Shown in pieces: positions 4,901 through 6,348 of a stretch of DNA of 6,348 nt (positions are counted from its first letter, which is position 1; every line of letters starts with the position of its first letter). Source of the DNA: an uncultured Streptococcus sp. (lineage in GTDB: Bacteria > Bacillota > Bacilli > Lactobacillales > Streptococcaceae); assembly GCF_938036805.1 (NCBI RefSeq), contig NZ_CALHWC010000067.1:1-6348 (forward strand), written 5' to 3'. The notes beneath the pieces were generated by a model. That model had not been told where the DNA came from, did no database searches, and was given only the letters and a program-made list of their open reading frames with translations. A program made the translations under genes and the position numbers.

Positions 4901-6348
4901 ATCAACTAATCCTGATTTCGTATTACCAGATCATATCACTAAGTTAACTCCGAAAAACCCAATTGATTATAAGATGGGCGGTTACTTCCTTACAGAAGTA
5001 GAGGCTGAGCAACCAAGTGAAACAACTTATATTGACACAGCAAACAAGGTAACATGGACATTTGCAGGATACGATAAAGAAAAAATCGTTGTAGCGAAAG
5101 GTAGACAGACTTTCCTTGGAAGCTGGGTGCCTACTCCAAATCCAGAATATGTATTCAAATCTTCTAAAGCAGGTGTTCCATTGCCACAAAGTATTTTGGG
5201 AATGCTTCCAAATGATGAGGCTTCTTATAAGGTTGGAGACACCATTGTAGCCAAACAACCTGCTGAAGAATCAGTAGTTGAAGAAGAAAAAGACTATGTC
5301 TGGACCTTCAAAGGTTACGATCAGAAGAATGCGACGTATAATGGCAAGCGCGTGACATTTACGGGTATCTGGGAAGCAACGCCTAGACCGCATCATGTAA
5401 GCTATACTTTTGAAAGCGAAACGGCTGGTGTTGATTTGCCTGAATTTATCCAGAAGAAAGCACCAAAAGATGGCTCAACTTACTTCAATGGGACGAGAGT
5501 TTTTGCAGAAGAGCCGACAACAAAGACTTACAAAGATGATGTGAACGACGGCACTTGGACCTTCGATGGTTACGATGCCAAAAGTAAGATTGTGAAAAAA
5601 GCTGATTTGACTTTCACAGGTAAGTGGAAGTTTGAAGCCAACAAGTATCAAGCTACTTATCGCTTCGAGAGCGCAACGGCAGGTAAAGCTCTTCCAGCAG
5701 CCATCGCCGCATTGACACCAAGCGACAGTGCAACCTATGAAAATGGCAATACTGTTTCAGCTCAACAACCAGCGCAAGCGACCTACACAGATACTGTCAA
5801 TGATGGCACCTGGACCTTCAAGGGCTATGACGCAGCTAGCGCCGTTGTCAACAAGTCCGATGTAGAGTTTGTAGGAAAATGGGCCTTTGAAGCCAACAAG
5901 TATCAAGCCACTTATCGTTTCGAGAACGCCACAGCAGGTCAAGCACTTCCAGCAGCGATCGCAGCATTGACTCCAAGTGACAGTGCAACATATGTGAATG
6001 GTGCCTCTGTTTCAGCTCAACAACCATCACAAACGACTTACACAGATACTGTGAACGACGGCACATGGACCTTCAAGGGCTATGACGCATCTAGCGCCGT
6101 TGTTAACAAGGCTAATGTAGGGTTTGTAGGAAAATGGGCCTTTGAAGCTAACAAGTATCAAGCTACTTACCGCTTCGAGAGTGAGACAGCAGGTAAGTCT
6201 CTTCCAGCAGCGATCGCCGCATTGACCCCAAGCGACAGTGCAACTTATGTGAATGGTGCTTCTGTTTCAGCTCAACAACCATCACAAACGACTTACACAG
6301 ATACTGTGAACGATGGCACCTGGACCTTCAAGGGCTATGACGCAGCTA
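1866..6348 (+). CDS. YSIRK-signal SHIRT-repeat cell-surface protein (periscope-type adhesin candidate), 3' truncated
   Basis: The frame opens at ATG 1866 after AAGGAGG and stays open for 1,494 codons to the window edge, with no stop. Order of parts: YSIRK signal peptide (residues 1-41), Ala/Thr/Gln/Pro/Glu-rich linker (42-154), short helical FIVAR-like module (155-221), a connector, then about 14 SHIRT-like units from residue 236. Units 1-10 are diverged, unit 11 is transitional, and units 12-14 are near-identical 85-residue copies. The recurring core is xGTWTFKGYD followed by V-x-F-x-G-x-W. SHIRT repeats are known from streptococcal wall-anchored proteins such as Sgo0707, where the stacked domains form a rigid stalk of variable length. 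By analogy this protein should be exported by Sec and anchored by sortase, with the LPXTG motif outside the window. No cysteine is present, so a thioester adhesion domain is excluded in this part. The ligand is unknown. It has its own promoter and is not part of the upstream operon. Confidence 0.93.
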   Translation, partial: MSFQDRKIKYSIRKLSVATVSLAIGFLFAPAAIGAGQVAHADELVATAQAENKSENQVSVGTSEPAKPETQEVVSVTPSAPVQVESKEAVSTTAPAPAQTETQGNNQTSLKSAASAATETSQATDSTAFKNAQPATGTSQPAAATAQPATANASLNKSTLENYLKNLRNKDFSSKTDDSLEILNGVMTAADGVLQTATKQEEIDKVYRNLVNFVNSGLRDKNPKVIPDQDKTPRHALYEFESATPGKTAPIGLNYLKPQDTKIYKKGNTVKAIQPDETTYIENDGSGRWTFKGYDYDSQVIDKDDVVFTGKWEYTPTPYKATYRAVNGSPGKTPPPYVANWSPEDKRRFAEGEVVKAGEFNWVFYTSEEYPNRKGYWALTGFDAPSKVANHGDVEFVGTWKYFEDVIVSYKAVNQHDWENFYKLPSSPKTSYYDKYNLPLPKEIKDLESKLYDYKLSLNQFDERRRNLPKDIVDTLDALERYDYVQGVHKPFYDAEHEGNWTFEEDVIDLTFNRELERAAAHGTIPKVIVPLTYTFTPVPRKPTYEFVSGTAGKSLPAEINNLKPVYAPSEWKYMDRKTYPKGKDIVQSVKPLNGSYYDAANGGTWNFSGYDFDKKPVSDWEHDGWNLKFTGTWTFTPGTYPENYKFVSKDPSLSLPEEITTYIPSTGKNYSNGDTVLATAPLKTTYMDFVNKGTWKFEGYDANSKVVNKNAVLFTGTWSFTPHRDKTVSFDFVSDTPGKTLPDDLKAQIPAPITTSPSDYSDNVYNAIQYLSPYADDENDGTWVPQQIPQLKEDVEKPADDEDSTYTVHWKFEPNRHSVYYDFYTDSKDDSGQELYPPSTLFDLITYEREFVKGEKARVKMPSKTRIEDPDGRGTWIFDDYYEDDNTTISPREKTVENGDVLFKGKWIFVPTDQSDTIYRLEYKFTNSTPAYPLPNKIRDMLPAGTDFVARADDYKDASKLDISTVTVPTGTWTFHGFDADKYGKAIAGTNVKTITGSWSFTPNGIDYQFQSTNPDFVLPDHITKLTPKNPIDYKMGGYFLTEVEAEQPSETTYIDTANKVTWTFAGYDKEKIVVAKGRQTFLGSWVPTPNPEYVFKSSKAGVPLPQSILGMLPNDEASYKVGDTIVAKQPAEESVVEEEKDYVWTFKGYDQKNATYNGKRVTFTGIWEATPRPHHVSYTFESETAGVDLPEFIQKKAPKDGSTYFNGTRVFAEEPTTKTYKDDVNDGTWTFDGYDAKSKIVKKADLTFTGKWKFEANKYQATYRFESATAGKALPAAIAALTPSDSATYENGNTVSAQQPAQATYTDTVNDGTWTFKGYDAASAVVNKSDVEFVGKWAFEANKYQATYRFENATAGQALPAAIAALTPSDSATYVNGASVSAQQPSQTTYTDTVNDGTWTFKGYDASSAVVNKANVGFVGKWAFEANKYQATYRFESETAGKSLPAAIAALTPSDSATYVNGASVSAQQPSQTTYTDTVNDGTWTFKGYDAA
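1989..2327 (+). other. Low-complexity Ala/Thr/Gln/Pro/Glu-rich N-terminal linker
   Basis: Residues 42-154 of the mature surface protein are almost free of aromatic residues and rich in Ala, Thr, Ser, Gln, Pro and Glu. This is typical of the disordered segment just after the signal peptide of streptococcal wall proteins. It probably has no fold of its own and could carry O-glycans; that is inference. It includes a 48-bp degenerate tandem repeat. Confidence 0.7.
2070..2165 (+). repeat. Degenerate 48-bp (16-residue) tandem repeat in the linker
   Basis: Two 16-codon units, 2070-2117 and 2118-2165, align as ETQEVVSVTPSAPVQV and ESKEAVSTTAPAPAQT. A third copy may begin at 2166 (ETQ) but decays at once. 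The units agree at about half of the residues. Confidence 0.6.
2328..2528 (+). other. Short alpha-helical, FIVAR-like module
   Basis: Residues 155-221 change sharply from the linker, being rich in Leu, Lys, Asn and Asp with a helical pattern. The segment VLQTATKQEEIDKVYRNLV resembles the FIVAR-type 'A-T-x-x-E-V/I-D-x-A-x-x-x-L' helix motif of Gram-positive surface proteins. The match is by eye only. It is the only visible non-repeat folded segment ahead of the stalk units. Confidence 0.4.
2571..2819 (+). repeat. SHIRT-like unit 1 (diverged)
   Basis: 83 residues (236-318). Opening YEFESATPGKTAP, middle GNTVKAIQPDETTYI and core GRWTFKGYD, then VVFTGKWEYTP, align in order with the high-identity units. 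This is one of the better preserved N-terminal copies. Confidence 0.8.
2820..3083 (+). repeat. SHIRT-like unit 2 (diverged)
   Basis: 88 residues (319-406). YKATYRAVNGSPGKTPPP opens the unit. The core has become GYWALTGFD, and the end DVEFVGTWKY is conserved. The middle segment has extra aromatic residues (FNWVFYTSEEYP) in place of the usual QPxxTTY. Confidence 0.7.
3084..3488 (+). repeat. Expanded, strongly diverged unit 3 with helical insertion
   Basis: 135 residues (407-541), the longest unit. SYKAVN and LPLPKEI recall the SHIRT opening, and EGNWTFEED with PLTYTFTP recalls the core and end. Between them lies a charged, probably helical stretch of about 45 residues rich in Leu, Asp, Lys and Arg. 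The unit may be a SHIRT with an inserted subdomain, or a different domain flanked by SHIRT remnants. Confidence 0.5.
3489..3791 (+). repeat. SHIRT-like unit 4 with two short insertions
   Basis: 101 residues (542-642). YEFVSGTAGKSLPAEI and GGTWNFSGYD are well conserved. About 12 extra residues around SEWKYMDRKTYPKG and an insertion SDWEHDGWN before KFTGTWTFTP make it longer than the 85-residue standard. The inserts are rich in Trp and Tyr. Confidence 0.75.
3792..4043 (+). repeat. SHIRT-like unit 5
   Basis: 84 residues (643-726), close to standard length. It carries YKFVSKDPSLSLPEEI, NGDTVLATAPLKTTY, KGTWKFEGYDANSKVV and LFTGTWSFTP in order, all core positions kept. Confidence 0.82.
4044..4316 (+). 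repeat. SHIRT-like unit 6, core motif lost
   Basis: 91 residues (727-817). The opening FDFVSDTPGKTLPDD is typical. After NDGTW the expected TFKGYD is replaced by VPQQIPQLKED and an acidic stretch, PADDED, before TVHWKFEP. The frame is intact, so this is diversification, not a frameshift. Confidence 0.6.
4317..4616 (+). repeat. SHIRT-like unit 7, acidic variant
   Basis: 100 residues (818-917). It opens YYDFYTDSKDDSGQELYPP and has the core GRGTWIFDDYYEDDN in place of GTWTFKGYD, then VLFKGKWIFVP. It is rich in Asp, Glu and Tyr compared with the other units. Confidence 0.6.
4617..4883 (+). repeat. SHIRT-like unit 8
   Basis: 89 residues (918-1006). It carries LEYKFTNSTPAYPLPNKI, PTGTWTFHGFDADK and TITGSWSFTP. 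The middle segment lacks the usual QPxxTTY. Confidence 0.75.
4884..5144 (+). repeat. SHIRT-like unit 9
   Basis: 87 residues (1007-1093). It carries YQFQSTNPDFVLPDHI, EAEQPSETTYIDTANKVTW, TFAGYDKEK and TFLGSWVPTP, so all segments are present. Gly of the GTW core is replaced by Val. Confidence 0.78.
5145..5390 (+). repeat. SHIRT-like unit 10
   Basis: 82 residues (1094-1175). It carries YVFKSSKAGVPLPQSI, VGDTIVAKQPAEE, VWTFKGYDQKN and VTFTGIWEATP. An acidic run (VVEEEKD) replaces the TTYxDxVND segment. Confidence 0.8.
5391..5651 (+). repeat. SHIRT unit 11, transitional to the high-identity array
   Basis: 87 residues (1176-1262). The first half (VSYTFESETAGVDLPEFI) is diverged. From VNDGTWTFDGYD onward it is in register with the 255-bp array and ends in the same FEANKYQ linker. 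The 14 bases at 5541-5554 are identical to 6051-6064, exactly two periods downstream. Confidence 0.85.
5652..5906 (+). repeat. High-identity SHIRT repeat 12 (255 bp)
   Basis: 85 residues (1263-1347), from ATYRFESATAGKALPAAI to FEANKYQ. It matches unit 13 at about 74 of 85 residues. It is the first full-length member of the near-identical stalk array. Confidence 0.93.
5907..6161 (+). repeat. High-identity SHIRT repeat 13 (255 bp)
   Basis: 85 residues (1348-1432), exactly the same length as unit 12. The conserved DVEF near the end is NVGF here, a GAG to GGG change at 6120-6122. The 53 bases at 6006-6058 are identical to 6261-6313 in the next unit. Confidence 0.93.
6162..6348 (+). repeat. High-identity SHIRT repeat 14 (cut by window end)
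   Basis: 62 complete codons are visible, matching unit 13 at 57 of 62 residues and at roughly 90% of bases (about 19 differences in 187). The repeat is still in progress at the window edge, so the array continues. Confidence 0.93.

Noticed and set aside
4629..5258. Two minus-strand frames (4629-4901 and 4944-5258)
   Set aside because: They lie fully opposite SHIRT-like units, have Cys/Phe/Trp-rich compositions, lack start signals and are explained by codon bias of the + strand gene.
5652..6348. CRISPR array or mobile-element repeats as the cause of the 255-bp periodicity
   Set aside because: The period is a whole number of codons, the frame is open throughout, and the units code for a recognisable protein domain without spacers or terminal inverted repeats.

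Overview
The window looks like chromosomal DNA of an oral or commensal Streptococcus. The case rests on a streptococcal-type RecN C-terminus, a long surface protein opening with a YSIRK secretion signal, and stalk repeats of the SHIRT family (Streptococcal High Identity Repeats in Tandem). The moderate GC of the two housekeeping genes fits the sanguinis/gordonii side of the genus, but this is only an impression; species cannot be fixed from the sequence alone.

Layout, all genes on the + strand: (1) 1-830, the C-terminal half of the DNA-repair ATPase RecN, cut by the window start. (2) 838-863, a GC-poor hairpin with a weak T tract in the 52-base gap. (3) 883-1614, a complete PP2A/diadenosine-tetraphosphatase-like metallophosphoesterase, probably co-transcribed with recN. 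(4) 1615-1865, an AT-rich intergenic region with a strong intrinsic terminator, a cluster of inverted repeats, an extended -10 promoter and a near-consensus Shine-Dalgarno. (5) 1866-6348, a surface protein whose frame stays open for 1,494 codons and leaves the window without a stop.

The surface protein is the accessory part and the main interest. After the signal peptide come an Ala/Thr/Gln/Pro-rich linker and a short helical module. About 14 consecutive SHIRT-like units of about 82-135 residues follow. The first ten (2571-5390) are strongly diverged, with insertions and lost core motifs. The eleventh is a hybrid. From 5652 the units are near-identical with an exact 255-bp period and run off the window edge. 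This is the architecture of a 'periscope' adhesin, in which a recombining high-identity stalk sets how far the N-terminal part projects from the cell wall. Unlike simple periscope proteins, the distal part here seems to be built largely from diversified copies of the stalk domain itself. No cysteine occurs in the visible 1,494 residues. The expected C-terminal wall-sorting signal (LPXTG) would lie beyond the window.

The two housekeeping genes have no visible functional link to the surface protein. A terminator and a separate promoter make the latter its own transcription unit. No tRNA, rRNA, CRISPR array, insertion sequence or integrase was seen.
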